A DNA stretch of 64,000 nucleotides from Nocardioides marmoribigeumensis. GTDB taxonomy: Bacteria; Actinomycetota; Actinomycetes; Propionibacteriales; Nocardioidaceae. The notes beneath the pieces were generated by a model. That model was not told where the DNA came from, searched no databases, and worked only from the letters and a program-made list of their open reading frames with translations. The stretch covers positions 62,001 through 126,000 of the forward strand of contig NZ_JAVDYG010000001.1 in NCBI RefSeq assembly GCF_031458325.1, read 5' to 3'. Position 1 is the first letter of the stretch. The number at the start of each line of letters is the position of its first letter. Both the position numbers and the translations under genes were made by a program. Below are positions 17,404 to 26,215 of the stretch, in pieces.

Positions 17404-18888
17404 TCAGTCCTCGGCGTTGGGCCGGATGACGTGAGCGGCCGACCCGCGGCGGTCCCATCGCGTGAATCCGGCGTGCTCAGCGGCCTCGGCTGTGTCGAAG
17501 TACACGTCGGCCACGACGTGGGTGTAGAACTTCGCGCCCTTCGGGAAGTAGAGCATCGTCGAGGCCTGGCCCTTGATCGGGTAGTTCTTGGGGACCGACC
17601 CGTCGATCGGGGCGTACATCGAGCCCGGCCCGGCCGGCCCGTGGATCACCGGCGGCACGTAGGGCTCCTCGTCCTCCGGCTCGGGCTCCGGCTCGGGCTC
17701 CGGGGCCTTCGCTGCCACGGGCTCGGGCTCGGGCTCGTATGCCGGGAACACGTCCGCGACCGGCTCCGGCTCGGGGGCAGGCTCCGGCTCGGGCTCGGGA
17801 GCGGGCGCCGGCTCGTACGTCGGGAACACGTCCGCGACCGGCTCCGGCCTGCGCGAGGGCTCGGGAGCGGGCGCCGGTTCCGGCTCCGGGAACAGCTCGA
17901 CGGCCGGCTCGGGCTCCTGGCGCAGCTCGCTGCGACGTCGGCGCACGAAGCCGCCCGATGCGCTGTCGAAGGGGCTGTGCTCGACCCGGGGCGGGGCCGG
18001 CTGCTCCTCCGGCTCCGGCGGGGCGACCGCCTCGACATACTCCGGTTCGACGACCGGCTCCGGCTCCGGCTCCGGCTCGGCAACCGGCTCGGGCTCCCGC
18101 TCGACGACCGGCTCCGGCTCCGGGTCGGGGAACACCGCGTCGGGGAAGACCTGCTCCTCCTCGGCGTGCGCGGTGCGGTCGGCGGCGAAGAGATCGGCGT
18201 CGGAGGCCGGGCTCGGCGGCGGGACCACGACGTCGTCGACCGACGTCAGCGGCGCGCGAGCGCCCCGGTCGTCCCAGGCCTCGGGTCCCCCGTCGGCGGC
18301 GCGGTCGGCGGCGAAGAGGTCGTGGTCGGAGCGACTCCCGGAGGCAGGTGCCTCGTCTCCGCGGCGCAGGGCCGTCGGGAACGGGTCCGGCTCCGCCGAC
18401 GACGGCTCCGCCGACGAGCGCGCGGGCGAGGACGGCGGCGCAGGGGCGGCCCCGGCGACCCGGCGGCCGCCACCGGGCAGCGGCTCCCGGGGCTCCGGCT
18501 CGTCGGTGGCGGACGCCTCGCGACCGGCGGCCTCGTCGGCCCAGGTGCGCCAGTTGGCCGCGGCGTCGTCCCACTCGTCCTTGTGGGCCGAGGACTGGGT
18601 GCTGGCGCGGACCGGCCTGACCGGACGCGACCACGCCTCCTCCTGCTCCCAGGCGCCGTCCTCGAGGGTCGGGAAGACCGGCTCCTCCGGCGCGGTCCCC
18701 GTCTCGACGACCGGCGTGGCCGGGGTGGTGTCCTCCTCCGCGGTCTCCGGCTCGGGGGCGGGGGGCAGCGGCACCTCGACCCACTTCTCGACGCTCACGC
18801 GCGTGAGCGAGAGCGCGGCCCCGGCGACGACCCCGAGCACGAAGGCGAGCACCAGCCACGGAGCCAGCTCCTGCGCGACCCAGGTCAT
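17404..18888 (-). CDS. arfC: ArfC-like membrane protein with sunset domain
   Basis: A 494-residue protein in three parts. Residues 10-30 form one transmembrane helix ([18 protein letters not shown]). Residues 40-425 are disordered and dominated by Pro-Glu and Ala-Pro runs, including two copies of a VADVFPxYEP unit. Residues about 440-494 ([20 protein letters not shown]...[17 protein letters not shown]) are the sunset domain found at the end of several actinobacterial membrane proteins. Following ArfA- and ArfB-like genes it is the third member of an arf cassette, which in mycobacteria supports the OmpA-like ArfA in acid stress and ammonia release. Here the role is inference. The start overlaps the arfB stop (ATGA). 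Confidence 0.72.
   Translation of the reverse strand: MTWVAQELAPWLVLAFVLGVVAGAALSLTRVSVEKWVEVPLPPAPEPETAEEDTTPATPVVETGTAPEEPVFPTLEDGAWEQEEAWSRPVRPVRASTQSSAHKDEWDDAAANWRTWADEAAGREASATDEPEPREPLPGGGRRVAGAAPAPPSSPARSSAEPSSAEPDPFPTALRRGDEAPASGSRSDHDLFAADRAADGGPEAWDDRGARAPLTSVDDVVVPPPSPASDADLFAADRTAHAEEEQVFPDAVFPDPEPEPVVEREPEPVAEPEPEPEPVVEPEYVEAVAPPEPEEQPAPPRVEHSPFDSASGGFVRRRRSELRQEPEPAVELFPEPEPAPAPEPSRRPEPVADVFPTYEPAPAPEPEPEPAPEPEPVADVFPAYEPEPEPVAAKAPEPEPEPEPEDEEPYVPPVIHGPAGPGSMYAPIDGSVPKNYPIKGQASTMLYFPKGAKFYTHVVADVYFDTAEAAEHAGFTRWDRRGSAAHVIRPNAED
17684..17900. repeat. Low-complexity Pro-Glu coding repeat in arfC
   Basis: Runs of the hexamer GGCTCC/GGCTCG code for alternating Pro-Glu and Ala-Pro. 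A larger unit of about 75 bases is duplicated, seen as GGGAACACGTCCGCGACCGG at about 17746 and again at about 17823. A second shorter tract lies at 18056-18125. Such tracts can change length by slippage. Confidence 0.65.
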
Positions 18889-19133
18889 GCCGCACCCCCG
18901 GTCGGCGCGCCGGCAGCCGGCTCAGCGCCCCCGACAGCGTCGGCGGACTCGGCGGTGGTCGACCCCTTGCGCGAGCGCTTCGACCCCTTGGGGGCCTTGG
19001 GCTGCTTGACCTTGGGCGCGCGGGCCGGGGCGACACGGCGTACGCCGACGCGCACGGCGACCAGCCCGACGACGACGCCGAGGGTGAAGGCGACGAGCAC
19101 GAAGAGGTAGGCCTCGACGACGAACAACCACAT
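18885..19133 (-). CDS. arfB: ArfB-like small membrane protein
   Basis: An 82-residue protein with one N-terminal transmembrane helix (residues 3-27, [25 protein letters not shown]) followed by a very basic Lys/Arg/Pro tail ([17 protein letters not shown]) and an Ala/Gly-rich end. Size, topology and place between an OmpA-like gene and a sunset-domain gene match channel accessory protein ArfB. The basic tail probably faces the cytoplasm. It overlaps arfC by 4 bases and starts 6 bases after arfA. Confidence 0.7.
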   Translation of the reverse strand: MWLFVVEAYLFVLVAFTLGVVVGLVAVRVGVRRVAPARAPKVKQPKAPKGSKRSRKGSTTAESADAVGGAEPAAGAPTGGAA

Positions 19134-19139
19134 CGCCGG

Positions 19140-19892
19140 TCACTGACCTTCCACGGTGATCGAGCCGCGCTCGTTCTTGGCCCGAGCGGCGGGGGTGCCG
19201 CTCTTGTCGATCTCGTACTGCGCGCCGTAGCCGCGGGGCACGAGGCGGTCGGCCGGGGCGCCGGCCTTGCGCATGACGCGGATCATCGCTTGGGCCCGGC
19301 GCAGGGTGAGGGTCGGACCGTTGGAGGTCGCCTCGTCGGTGTGGCCGCCGACGTAGACCACGGCGGAGCCGCAGGCGGCGACGAGGCGGCCCGCCTGCCG
19401 CACCATCGTCACGCCGGCGGGGGTCAGCCGGTCGGTGCGGCCGACGAACGGGACGCGCTGCTGACGGGTCGCGCGGTTGAGCTTGGCCTCGAGGTTGGTG
19501 CAGGCGCGCTCCTCGCGCTTGCTGGCGAAGACCTGCTCGACGGTGACCGCGGCGACCCCGTCGACCTCGGTGAGGAGGTCGCGCACCCGGTCGGCGTCGA
19601 CGGACGTCGGCACCTTGGCGGTGACGAAGACGCCGTCGGCCTGGAGCTCGACCTTCCTGATCTTCGCGGCCTGAAGGGCGCTCTGGCCCTGCGCCTCGAG
19701 GTCGCGCTCGACGCCGGGACCGCCGAGGAACCCGGCTCCGGCGGCGACCAGCGCGGGCACCAGCACGAAGCTCCAGCCGAGCCGGCTGCCGGCGGGGTGA
19801 CGGGCGAGCTTGCGCTCGGTCACCTTGGACATGGTGTGGCCGGGCGACGCGCCGCCGTGCGGCTCGTCGGCACTCTGCGCACCGGGGTCCAT
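19140..19892 (-). CDS. arfA: OmpA family protein, ArfA-like
   Basis: A 250-residue protein. Residues 40-58 are a membrane anchor (WSFVLVPALVAAGAGFLG). Residues 70-125 resemble a BON domain (DLEAQGQSALQAAKI...ADRVRDLLTEVDGV). The C-terminal half is an OmpA peptidoglycan-binding domain with VYVGGHTDEATSNGPTLTLRRAQA and RGYGAQY. This order (anchor, BON, OmpA) is that of mycobacterial ArfA/OmpATb. The lead ATG has an AGGAG site; an inner ATG (MSKVTERK, residue 21) would still keep the anchor. It heads the three-gene arf unit and is insulated from the RodZ-like gene by a hairpin. Confidence 0.8.
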   Translation of the reverse strand: MDPGAQSADEPHGGASPGHTMSKVTERKLARHPAGSRLGWSFVLVPALVAAGAGFLGGPGVERDLEAQGQSALQAAKIRKVELQADGVFVTAKVPTSVDADRVRDLLTEVDGVAAVTVEQVFASKREERACTNLEAKLNRATRQQRVPFVGRTDRLTPAGVTMVRQAGRLVAACGSAVVYVGGHTDEATSNGPTLTLRRAQAMIRVMRKAGAPADRLVPRGYGAQYEIDKSGTPAARAKNERGSITVEGQ

Positions 19893-19913
19893 GGGGGGCT
19901 CCTGAACGTGGCT

Positions 19914-19944
19914 CGACCCGCCGGTCAGGGCGACCGGCGGGTCG
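19914..19944 (-). terminator. 13-base perfect hairpin after the RodZ-like gene
   Basis: CGACCCGCCGGTC (19914-19926) pairs exactly with GACCGGCGGGTCG (19932-19944) around a 5-base loop. It lies 43 bases past the RodZ-like stop and just before arfA. On the minus transcript there is no U-run after it (a TATTTT lies before it), so it may attenuate rather than fully end transcription. Confidence 0.65.
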
Positions 19945-19986
19945 AAAATACCGCCTGGGTGGGGCGAGTGTGGCGAAAGTGGCGAG

Positions 19987-21768
19987 TCAGCGGCGGGAGC
20001 GCGCCGGCTGGTCGCTCTGGAAGGTGCGCGTCACCGGCTCCTCGGCCGTGCCGAGCATGCCCTGGTCCTTGCCGGCCAGCCGCACCGACACCGCCGACCC
20101 GTTGTCGCTGGTGACCGTCACCGGCGGCATGGCCCGCACGTGCTTGGACTGGCCGATGACCAGGTCGCCCTCGAAGACCAGGTTGCCGTCACCGTCACGG
20201 ACCTCGACGTGCGCCCCGGCGCTGACCGCGGTCACGGTGGTGCCGACCCGCTGGGGACCCGAGGGGGGCACCGGTTGGTCGAAGGAGTTGCGCTGGCTGA
20301 GGCCGGCCGACCCGTTGAGGACCGGCGGGGCCTCGGTGAACTCCGTCGGGCCGCTGCCGGCGAACAGGCGGACCATCGCCCAGACCAGCACGAGGACGAG
20401 GACGGTGGCGATGAGACCGGTCCAGCTGGCACCGCCGTAGGGGCGCCGCATCTGGCCCCCCATGCCCGTGGCCAGCTCGGCCTCGAAGACCTTGCGGGCG
20501 TTGATCGGCGCCTTGGCGTAGCGGGCGTCGAAGACCTCGAGCATCGGCACCGGGTCCTTGCCGAGCACCCGCGCGAGCGTGCGGATGTGACCCCGGGCGT
20601 AGAAGTCGCCACCGCACGGCGTGAAGTCGTCGACCTCGATCGACTCGATCACGTGGGGACGGATGCGCGTGCGCTCGGCGAGCTCGTCGACCGAGAGACC
20701 CACCCGGGTGCGGGAGGCGGCCAGCTCGGGCCCGATGACGGGGTCGTACGCCGGCTCGGGGACGTAGTCGTCGATCACCAGCGGGCCGACGGGGTCGCCG
20801 AGCTTGGCGATCGCGCGGACCTGGGAGCCTGGCTGCTCGACCGGTGTGACGGCCTCGATCACCGAGCGGATCGCGTCGTGGTGACGGGCCTGGCGCAGCG
20901 GCGCGACGTCGGCGCGGCCGGGCTCGCGCTCGAGTGCGCGGTCGAGGAAGTCGGTCTCGGTCAGCGCCACGGGCTCGCCGAACTCGGGGTCCTCCTCGAG
21001 GGCCTCGGGCTCCGTGTCGGTCTCGGGCTCGACGTGGCGCCGACGACCCCAGCGACGGCCCTCGCGGGCGGCGGTGCCCGACGGCGCCGACGGCTCGGTC
21101 GCGGGCTCGGGCTCCTGGACGACGGGGGCGCTCCCCTCGACCGGGATCACCGGGGTCTCGGGGGTGTCGACGACGGTGAGGACCTCGGCACGGTCCTGGG
21201 CCAGCGCCGCGATGCGGTCGGGCAGCTCGGCCAGGTGGCTGCCCTCGAGACGGGTCGCGACGCCGAGCGGCACGGCCAGCGCCGCGCCGTACACCTTGCG
21301 GTTGAGGACCGCGTGGCGGCGGGCCCGCCCGTCGAGGCCCTCGATGGTGCGCGTGACGTGGACCAGGCTGATCAGGACGCGCCCGTCGCGCAGCAGGCCC
21401 TTGCGGGGGTGGACGACGACCCGGTCGATCGCCTCCCACGGAAGGCCGCGCCACTGCGAGCCCAGGCGCAGGCGCACGCCCATCTCGTCGGCGACGAGCA
21501 GGGGCGTGCGGGAGTCGAGCAGGCTGTGCAGGAAGACCGCGGCGAAGCCGGCCATCACCAGGCAGAGCAGCCAGTCGAGGGCGTTGCCCCCGGCCCCGGC
21601 GCGCCAGAGGTAGGCGATCGCGACCGCGGAGGCCGCGGCGCCGAGCACGGCGGACAGGGCGGCGTTGCGACGGACCTCGACGACCTCGGGGACGTGGGCG
21701 GTCTCGGGCGTGCCCGGGCCCTCGTCGCGGGTGAGGTCCTCGGTCTCCTCGACCGGCTGCGCGCTCAC
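19987..21768 (-). CDS. RodZ-like helix-turn-helix membrane protein with N-terminal PH-like domain
   Basis: A 593-residue composite. Residues 35-85 hold two transmembrane helices. They are followed by a PH-like segment (VADEMGVRLRLGSQWRGLPWEAIDRVVV...). Next comes a long Glu/Pro linker (about 205-300), then a RodZ-type HTH near 350-420 (ASRTRVGLSVDELAERTRI, ending in FYARGHIRTLARVLGKDP). A third transmembrane helix (WTGLIATVLVLVLVWAMVRLF) and a DUF4115 beta domain (VTAVSAGAHVEVRDGDGNLVFEGDL) close the protein. RodZ anchors the elongation cytoskeleton or wall machinery; the usual actinobacterial form starts at the HTH. The start is GTG at 21768. ftsK lies directly upstream, so both are likely co-transcribed. 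Confidence 0.75.
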   Translation of the reverse strand: MSAQPVEETEDLTRDEGPGTPETAHVPEVVEVRRNAALSAVLGAAASAVAIAYLWRAGAGGNALDWLLCLVMAGFAAVFLHSLLDSRTPLLVADEMGVRLRLGSQWRGLPWEAIDRVVVHPRKGLLRDGRVLISLVHVTRTIEGLDGRARRHAVLNRKVYGAALAVPLGVATRLEGSHLAELPDRIAALAQDRAEVLTVVDTPETPVIPVEGSAPVVQEPEPATEPSAPSGTAAREGRRWGRRRHVEPETDTEPEALEEDPEFGEPVALTETDFLDRALEREPGRADVAPLRQARHHDAIRSVIEAVTPVEQPGSQVRAIAKLGDPVGPLVIDDYVPEPAYDPVIGPELAASRTRVGLSVDELAERTRIRPHVIESIEVDDFTPCGGDFYARGHIRTLARVLGKDPVPMLEVFDARYAKAPINARKVFEAELATGMGGQMRRPYGGASWTGLIATVLVLVLVWAMVRLFAGSGPTEFTEAPPVLNGSAGLSQRNSFDQPVPPSGPQRVGTTVTAVSAGAHVEVRDGDGNLVFEGDLVIGQSKHVRAMPPVTVTSDNGSAVSVRLAGKDQGMLGTAEEPVTRTFQSDQPARSRR

Positions 21769-21787
21769 TGCTGGCCTCCCAGAGTGC

Positions 21788-24385
21788 TCATTGCTCTCCC
21801 TGCAACGTTGCGATGACCTCGTCGAGGTCGTCCGGCTTGATCAGGACGTCGCGTGCCTTGCTGCCTTCGCTCGGGCCGACCACGCCGCGGCTCTCGAGGA
21901 TGTCCATCAGGCGACCGGCCTTGGCGAACCCGACCCGCAGCTTGCGCTGCAGCATCGAGGTCGAGCCGAACTGGGTGGACACGACCAGCTCGACGGCTTG
22001 GATCACCAGTTCCAGATCATCGCCGATGTCGTCGTCCAGATCGCGCTTCGACGCGGCCGGAGCGGTGACGTCTTCGCGGTAGCTCGGCTCGAGCTGGTCC
22101 TTGCAGTGCTTGACCAGGGCGTGGATCTCCGCCTCGGTCACCCAGGAGCCCTGGACGCGCACCGGCTTGGAGGCGCCCATGGGGAGGAAGAGGCCGTCGC
22201 CCTGGCCGACCAGCTTCTCCGCGCCGGGCTGGTCGAGGATGACCCGGCTGTCGGCGAGGCTGGACGTGGCGAACGCCAGGCGCGACGGCACGTTGGCCTT
22301 GATCAGGCCGGTCACCACGTCGACGCTCGGTCGCTGCGTGGCGAGCACCAGGTGGATGCCCGCGGCGCGCGCGAGCTGGGTGATGCGGACGACCGCGTCC
22401 TCCACGTCGCGCGGGGCGACCATCATCAGGTCGGCGAGCTCGTCGACGACCACGAGCAGGTAGGGGTACGGCGACAGCACGCGCTCGCTGCCCGGCGGCA
22501 CCTGCACCTTGCCCGCACGGACCGCCTTGTTGAAGTCGTCGACGTGACGGAAGCCGAAGTGGGCCAGGTCGTCGTACCTCAGGTCCATCTCGCGGACCAC
22601 CCAGGCGAGGGCCTCGGCGGCCTTCTTGGGGTTGGTGATGATCGGGGTGATCAGGTGCGGGATGCCTTCGTAGGCGTTGAGCTCGACGCGCTTGGGGTCG
22701 ACCATGATCATCCGCACCTCGTCGGGCGTGGAGCGCATGAGGATCGAGCTGATCATCGAGTTGATGAAGCTCGACTTGCCGGATCCCGTGGCGCCGGCGA
22801 CGAGCAGGTGCGGCATCTTGGCGAGGTTGGCCACGACGAAGCCGCCCTCGACGTCCTTGCCGAGCCCCACGATCATCGGGTGGTGGTCGTTGCGGGCGTT
22901 GTTGGACCGCAGCACGTCGCCGAGGGAGACGATCTCCTTGTCCACGTTGGGGATCTCGATGCCGATCGCGGACTTGCCCGGGATCGGCGAGAGGATCCGC
23001 ACGTCGGCGCTGGCCACGGCGTAGGCGATGTTCTTGCCGAGCGCGGTGACCTTCTCGACCTTGACCGCGGGGCCGAGCTCGACCTCGTAGCGCGTGACCG
23101 TCGGGCCACGGGTGTAGCCGGTGACCTGGGCGTCGATGTCGAACTGCTCGAGCACCTCGGTGAGCCGACCGACGACCGCGTCGGAGGCCTTCGAGCGGGC
23201 CTTGTGGACCGACCCGGGCTTGAGCATCTCGTTGGCCGGGAGGCTGTAGGTGATGTCACCGGAGAGCTCCAGCTGCTCCACGCGGGGAGGCAGCGGCGAG
23301 TGGGGAGGTGCGACGACCTCGGCCTCGGCGGCCTTCTCGCCGTCCGCCTCGGGCTCGGCCACGGCGCCCTTGCGGCGGCGCTTGCCGAGCTCGCGGTCGG
23401 CGCCGTCGATGAGGACCGGGGAGTCGTAGGGCGCGTCGCCCTCGGGGGCGTCGTCGGCGTCCTCGCTCATCGCGCCGACCCGGCGGCGCGGCCGGCGACG
23501 CTGCAGCGGGACGGCCTCGGTGTCCTCGGTGGCCTCGACCTCGGGCTCGGCGTCGGCGTGGCGGCCCAGCGCCAGGTCGCGCAGGTGCGCCAGGCGCGTC
23601 GGGATGAGGTAGACCGGCGTCGCGGTCACCACGAGCAGGCCGAACGTGGTCAGCAGCCCCAGGATCGGCACCACCACGAAGGTCGACTGCAGCAGGTCGG
23701 TGGCCAGCGAGCCGACCACGAACCCGATCGCTCCCCCGGCGCCCTGCAGGGCCGCGGTGTCGGTGCCCTCCGGGCTGCCGTTGGCCAGGTGCACCAGCCC
23801 GAGCAGGCCGAGCACGAGCGCCGACCAGCCGACCACCTGGCGCCCCGCGGGCCCGGTGGCCTCGGGGTTGCGCATGACGACCATGCCCATCACGACCAGC
23901 ACCAGCGGCACGAACCAGCCCAGCAGGCCGACCGAGCCGTTGACCACGGTGCGCGTGGTGTCCCCCACCTGGCCGGGCAGCCGCCACCAGACCGAGGCGG
24001 CGACCACGACCGCGAGCGCCATGAGGAACAGTCCCGCGCCGTCGCGGCGGTGCTCCGGCTCGAGCTCGCGCGCGGAGTGCCCCACCCGTCGTACGACGAG
24101 ACCGACGGCCTGGGCGAGACCCATCCAGCAGCTGCTCAGCGCGTGCCAGAGGGCGACGAAGATCCGGAAGACCGGGCCGGGTCCGGTGCGGACCGCACGA
24201 GGGGGCACGCGCGAGGGGGTGCCGCGGCCCTTGGCGGGGGCCTTGGCGGAGGACCTCGGCGCCGGCTTGCGGGTGGTGCCCTTGGCGGAGGACTTGGCGC
24301 CGGAGCGCGTGCGGCCGCCCGAGCCGCTCGGCTTGCGGGAGCCGGAGGAGCGCGAGGCCGGAGGGGAAGACGTGCGGGTGGCCAT
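21788..24385 (-). CDS. ftsK: FtsK/SpoIIIE family DNA translocase
   Basis: An 865-residue DNA pump for chromosome segregation at the septum. The basic Ser/Arg-rich N-terminus leads into four transmembrane helices (about 110-240). An acidic linker, the FtsK alpha domain (IPNVDKEIVSLGDVL) and the motor follow, with Walker A GATGSGKSSF near 529 and Walker B LLVVVDELADLM. The C-terminal gamma winged helix, which reads orientation signals in DNA, begins at ELVVSTQFGSTSMLQRKLRVGFAKAGRLMD. The ATG at 24385 (MATRTSS) is chosen. The RodZ-like gene starts 19 bases after its stop. Confidence 0.93.
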   Translation of the reverse strand: MATRTSSPPASRSSGSRKPSGSGGRTRSGAKSSAKGTTRKPAPRSSAKAPAKGRGTPSRVPPRAVRTGPGPVFRIFVALWHALSSCWMGLAQAVGLVVRRVGHSARELEPEHRRDGAGLFLMALAVVVAASVWWRLPGQVGDTTRTVVNGSVGLLGWFVPLVLVVMGMVVMRNPEATGPAGRQVVGWSALVLGLLGLVHLANGSPEGTDTAALQGAGGAIGFVVGSLATDLLQSTFVVVPILGLLTTFGLLVVTATPVYLIPTRLAHLRDLALGRHADAEPEVEATEDTEAVPLQRRRPRRRVGAMSEDADDAPEGDAPYDSPVLIDGADRELGKRRRKGAVAEPEADGEKAAEAEVVAPPHSPLPPRVEQLELSGDITYSLPANEMLKPGSVHKARSKASDAVVGRLTEVLEQFDIDAQVTGYTRGPTVTRYEVELGPAVKVEKVTALGKNIAYAVASADVRILSPIPGKSAIGIEIPNVDKEIVSLGDVLRSNNARNDHHPMIVGLGKDVEGGFVVANLAKMPHLLVAGATGSGKSSFINSMISSILMRSTPDEVRMIMVDPKRVELNAYEGIPHLITPIITNPKKAAEALAWVVREMDLRYDDLAHFGFRHVDDFNKAVRAGKVQVPPGSERVLSPYPYLLVVVDELADLMMVAPRDVEDAVVRITQLARAAGIHLVLATQRPSVDVVTGLIKANVPSRLAFATSSLADSRVILDQPGAEKLVGQGDGLFLPMGASKPVRVQGSWVTEAEIHALVKHCKDQLEPSYREDVTAPAASKRDLDDDIGDDLELVIQAVELVVSTQFGSTSMLQRKLRVGFAKAGRLMDILESRGVVGPSEGSKARDVLIKPDDLDEVIATLQGEQ

Positions 24386-24441
24386 GGTGGGCACGCTACG
24401 GGATCGCCTCACCCGTCACAGGGATCCCACGCCGCCCCAGG

Positions 24442-24453
24442 CGCCACGTGGCG
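24442..24453. promoter_or_regulatory. 12-base palindrome upstream of ftsK
   Basis: CGCCACGTGGCG is a perfect palindrome with a CACGTG core. It lies 57 bases upstream of the ftsK start and 5 bases past the stop of the receiver gene. It could be a protein site or a small hairpin. Confidence 0.3.
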
Positions 24454-24457
24454 GGGC

Positions 24458-24907
24458 TCAGGCGGGGGTCGACCGGCTCGCGCTCAGGTCACGAGCGGCG
24501 CGTGCGTGCGTCTGGCCCGGCAGCCGGCGCAGGTCGACGAGCCGGCGCAGCGACGGCACGAGCTCCTCGACGAGGTTCATCTTGTCCAGGCATGCGTCGG
24601 CGCCCGCCTCGTCGGCCGCGGACTCGAGCGTGCCGCGGGGGAACGCGGTGAGCATCACCAGGAGGGCGTCGGGCAGGACGGCCCGCAGCCGAGGGAGCGT
24701 CTCCAGCCCGTCCATCACGGGCATGGCCGCGTCGACGAGCACCAGGTGCGGGTCGAGCCGGCCCGCCTGGTCGACCGCGTCGGCCCCGTCGCCGGCCTCG
24801 CCGACGATGACCCAGCTCGGCTCCTCCTCCAGCACCAGCGAGATGAGGAACCTCAGGTCGGCGGCGTCGTCGACCACGAGCACGCGGAGCTCATCGATCA
24901 CTCGCAT
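24458..24907 (-). CDS. Receiver-only response regulator
   Basis: A 149-residue protein made of one receiver domain and a short basic tail; there is no DNA-binding or other output domain. The acid pocket is complete: Asp13/Asp14, phospho-acceptor Asp59 (LVLVDAAMPVMDG), Thr87 and Lys109. Its ATG lies inside the end of the upstream PAS-like gene (17-base overlap), so the two proteins are made together. A second such pair lies 1.3 kb upstream. Because no active kinase is encoded in the pair, its phosphate donor must come from elsewhere, or it works as a phosphate sink. Confidence 0.85.
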   Translation of the reverse strand: MRVIDELRVLVVDDAADLRFLISLVLEEEPSWVIVGEAGDGADAVDQAGRLDPHLVLVDAAMPVMDGLETLPRLRAVLPDALLVMLTAFPRGTLESAADEAGADACLDKMNLVEELVPSLRRLVDLRRLPGQTHARAARDLSASRSTPA

Positions 24908-25523
24908 CGCCCTGTCTGCCGACCTGTGCTCCCCCGGTGGCCTGGGGTACGACGTGGTCGGGCTGGTCTGGTGGCGGCCTGGACGGGCCCTCTCGGCGTA
25001 CGGCGCCCGGCCGGGCACCGCCGGAGGCGACGAGCTGCTGACCGATCCAGGCCCGCGACGCTCGGGACGCCTCGGCCACGAGACTACGACCAAGAGCGGT
25101 CCTGCCGAGGTCAAGCGCGGTCTCGGCGGCGACGAGTGTCTGCACGACGGCGTCGTTGATCTCCAGCGCGGCCTGGGCCTCGCGACGGGCCAGCCGCTCC
25201 TGGGTGGTGACGTCGTGCACCACCACCATCAGCCGCTCGGGCCCGAGACGGACCACCTGGATGCTCGCCCAGGTGTCGGCCACGGGCATGGTGCAGGCGA
25301 CCTCCCGCCCGACCTCGCCCGGCGGAGCGTCGGCCAGCATCGCGGCAGCCAGGTCGGGCACCAGCCGGCACAGCACGGGGCCGAGGTCGCGGAAGTCGGG
25401 GAGCGGCATCGCCGGGGCGAGCAGGCGGACCGCCGCCGGGTTGATCTCGTGCACCACCCCGTGGCGGTCGGTCTCGGCCAGACCCACCGGACAGACGTGG
25501 AAGAACTGCTGGAGGTCGTCCAC
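24891..25523 (-). CDS. PAS-domain protein with degenerate kinase helix
   Basis: A 210-residue protein starting at a GTG (25521-25523) behind GGGAGGCGAGG. Residues 1-110 are a PAS domain (FFHVCPVGLAETDRHGVVHEINPAAVRLLAP ... VVVHDVTTQE). Residues 115-165 look like a HisKA_3 dimerisation helix pair, but the phospho-acceptor His is replaced: EINDAVVQTL where kinases have E-(I/L)-H-D. No ATPase domain follows; the protein ends in a disordered Arg/Pro/Gln tail. It is coupled to the receiver gene downstream. Role unknown; a sensory scaffold for the receiver is inference. Confidence 0.75.
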   Translation of the reverse strand: MDDLQQFFHVCPVGLAETDRHGVVHEINPAAVRLLAPAMPLPDFRDLGPVLCRLVPDLAAAMLADAPPGEVGREVACTMPVADTWASIQVVRLGPERLMVVVHDVTTQERLARREAQAALEINDAVVQTLVAAETALDLGRTALGRSLVAEASRASRAWIGQQLVASGGARPGAVRREGPSRPPPDQPDHVVPQATGGAQVGRQGDASDR

Positions 25524-25708
25524 CTGATCGCCTCGCCTCCCGAGTCGTGCGGTCCCGCACCTGGTCGGTGAGGGAACCGCACCGCCCGGCGCACCGAGAG
25601 CACCGGGCCCGCGGCTCACCGTAGACCCGGGCGTCGCGCCCGGACGGCCGCTGCACCGGGCTCGGCCCAACGTGACCCGATGGGACCGGTCGGCCTGGTC
25701 CGGGGCGA

Positions 25709-26215
25709 CTACGGCCTGGGACCCAGGGCATGGCCCGGCTGCGCACCCGGGCCGCGCGCCTGCTGCCGCTCGGCGTGCAGCCGGAGCAGGGCCGGCACGA
25801 GCGTGGTGGCCATGTCGACCTTGTCCAGACAGGCGTCCGCGCCGCAGCCCACGGCCACCTCGCGCACCTCGGCGACCGGGAAGGCCGTGACCAGCACGAT
25901 GAGCGCCTGGGGCAGCACCCGACGCAGGTGCGGGAGCGCCTCGAGGCCGTCCATCACCGGCATGCTCATGTCGAGCAGCACCACGTCGGGCCGGGTCTGC
26001 TCGGCGCGCACGATCGCCTCGGCGCCGTCCCGTGCCTCGCCGACGACGGTCCACCCGGCCTCGTCCTCGACCAGGAGGCCGATCAGCCACCGCACCTCGC
26101 CGGCGTCGTCGACCAGCATCACCCGCACCGGCGGCTCGCAGCCCTGCTGACTGCCCTGCTGGTCGTGCGCCCGCCCGGCGCCACGCCCCTGCTCGGGGAC
26201 CGAGGGCCCGCTCAC
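25709..26215 (-). CDS. Receiver-only response regulator
   Basis: A 168-residue paralogue of the regulator at 24458. A 30-residue Gln/Gly-rich N-terminus precedes the receiver domain with Asp36/Asp37, Asp82 (VVLLDMSMPVMDG), Thr110 and Lys132. The sequence ends in a Gly/Pro/Arg tail without an output domain. The two receivers share the unusual ...ACLDK(V/M)(D/N) ending of strand 5, which supports descent from one duplication. Its start overlaps the PAS-like gene upstream (ATGA). Confidence 0.85.
   Translation of the reverse strand: MSGPSVPEQGRGAGRAHDQQGSQQGCEPPVRVMLVDDAGEVRWLIGLLVEDEAGWTVVGEARDGAEAIVRAEQTRPDVVLLDMSMPVMDGLEALPHLRRVLPQALIVLVTAFPVAEVREVAVGCGADACLDKVDMATTLVPALLRLHAERQQARGPGAQPGHALGPRP

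Noticed and set aside
17684-18125. Regular GGCTCC-type repeats, considered as a CRISPR or mobile repeat
   Set aside because: The repeats stay in frame and encode Pro-Glu/Ala-Pro tracts of ArfC; there are no spacers.
15907-19110. Plus-strand open frame of 1067 codons antisense to rimO and the arf genes
   Set aside because: Shadow frame of high-GC genes: the composition mirrors the minus-strand codons, it has no family motif, and it crosses several convincing genes.
21665-25159. Plus-strand open frame of 1164 codons antisense to ftsK
   Set aside because: Shadow frame; Arg/Gly/His-rich text with no domain, while the opposite strand encodes a complete FtsK.
25548-25561. GTGCG-GTCC-CGCAC hairpin upstream of the PAS-like gene
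   Set aside because: Only five base pairs; chance is likely at this GC content.
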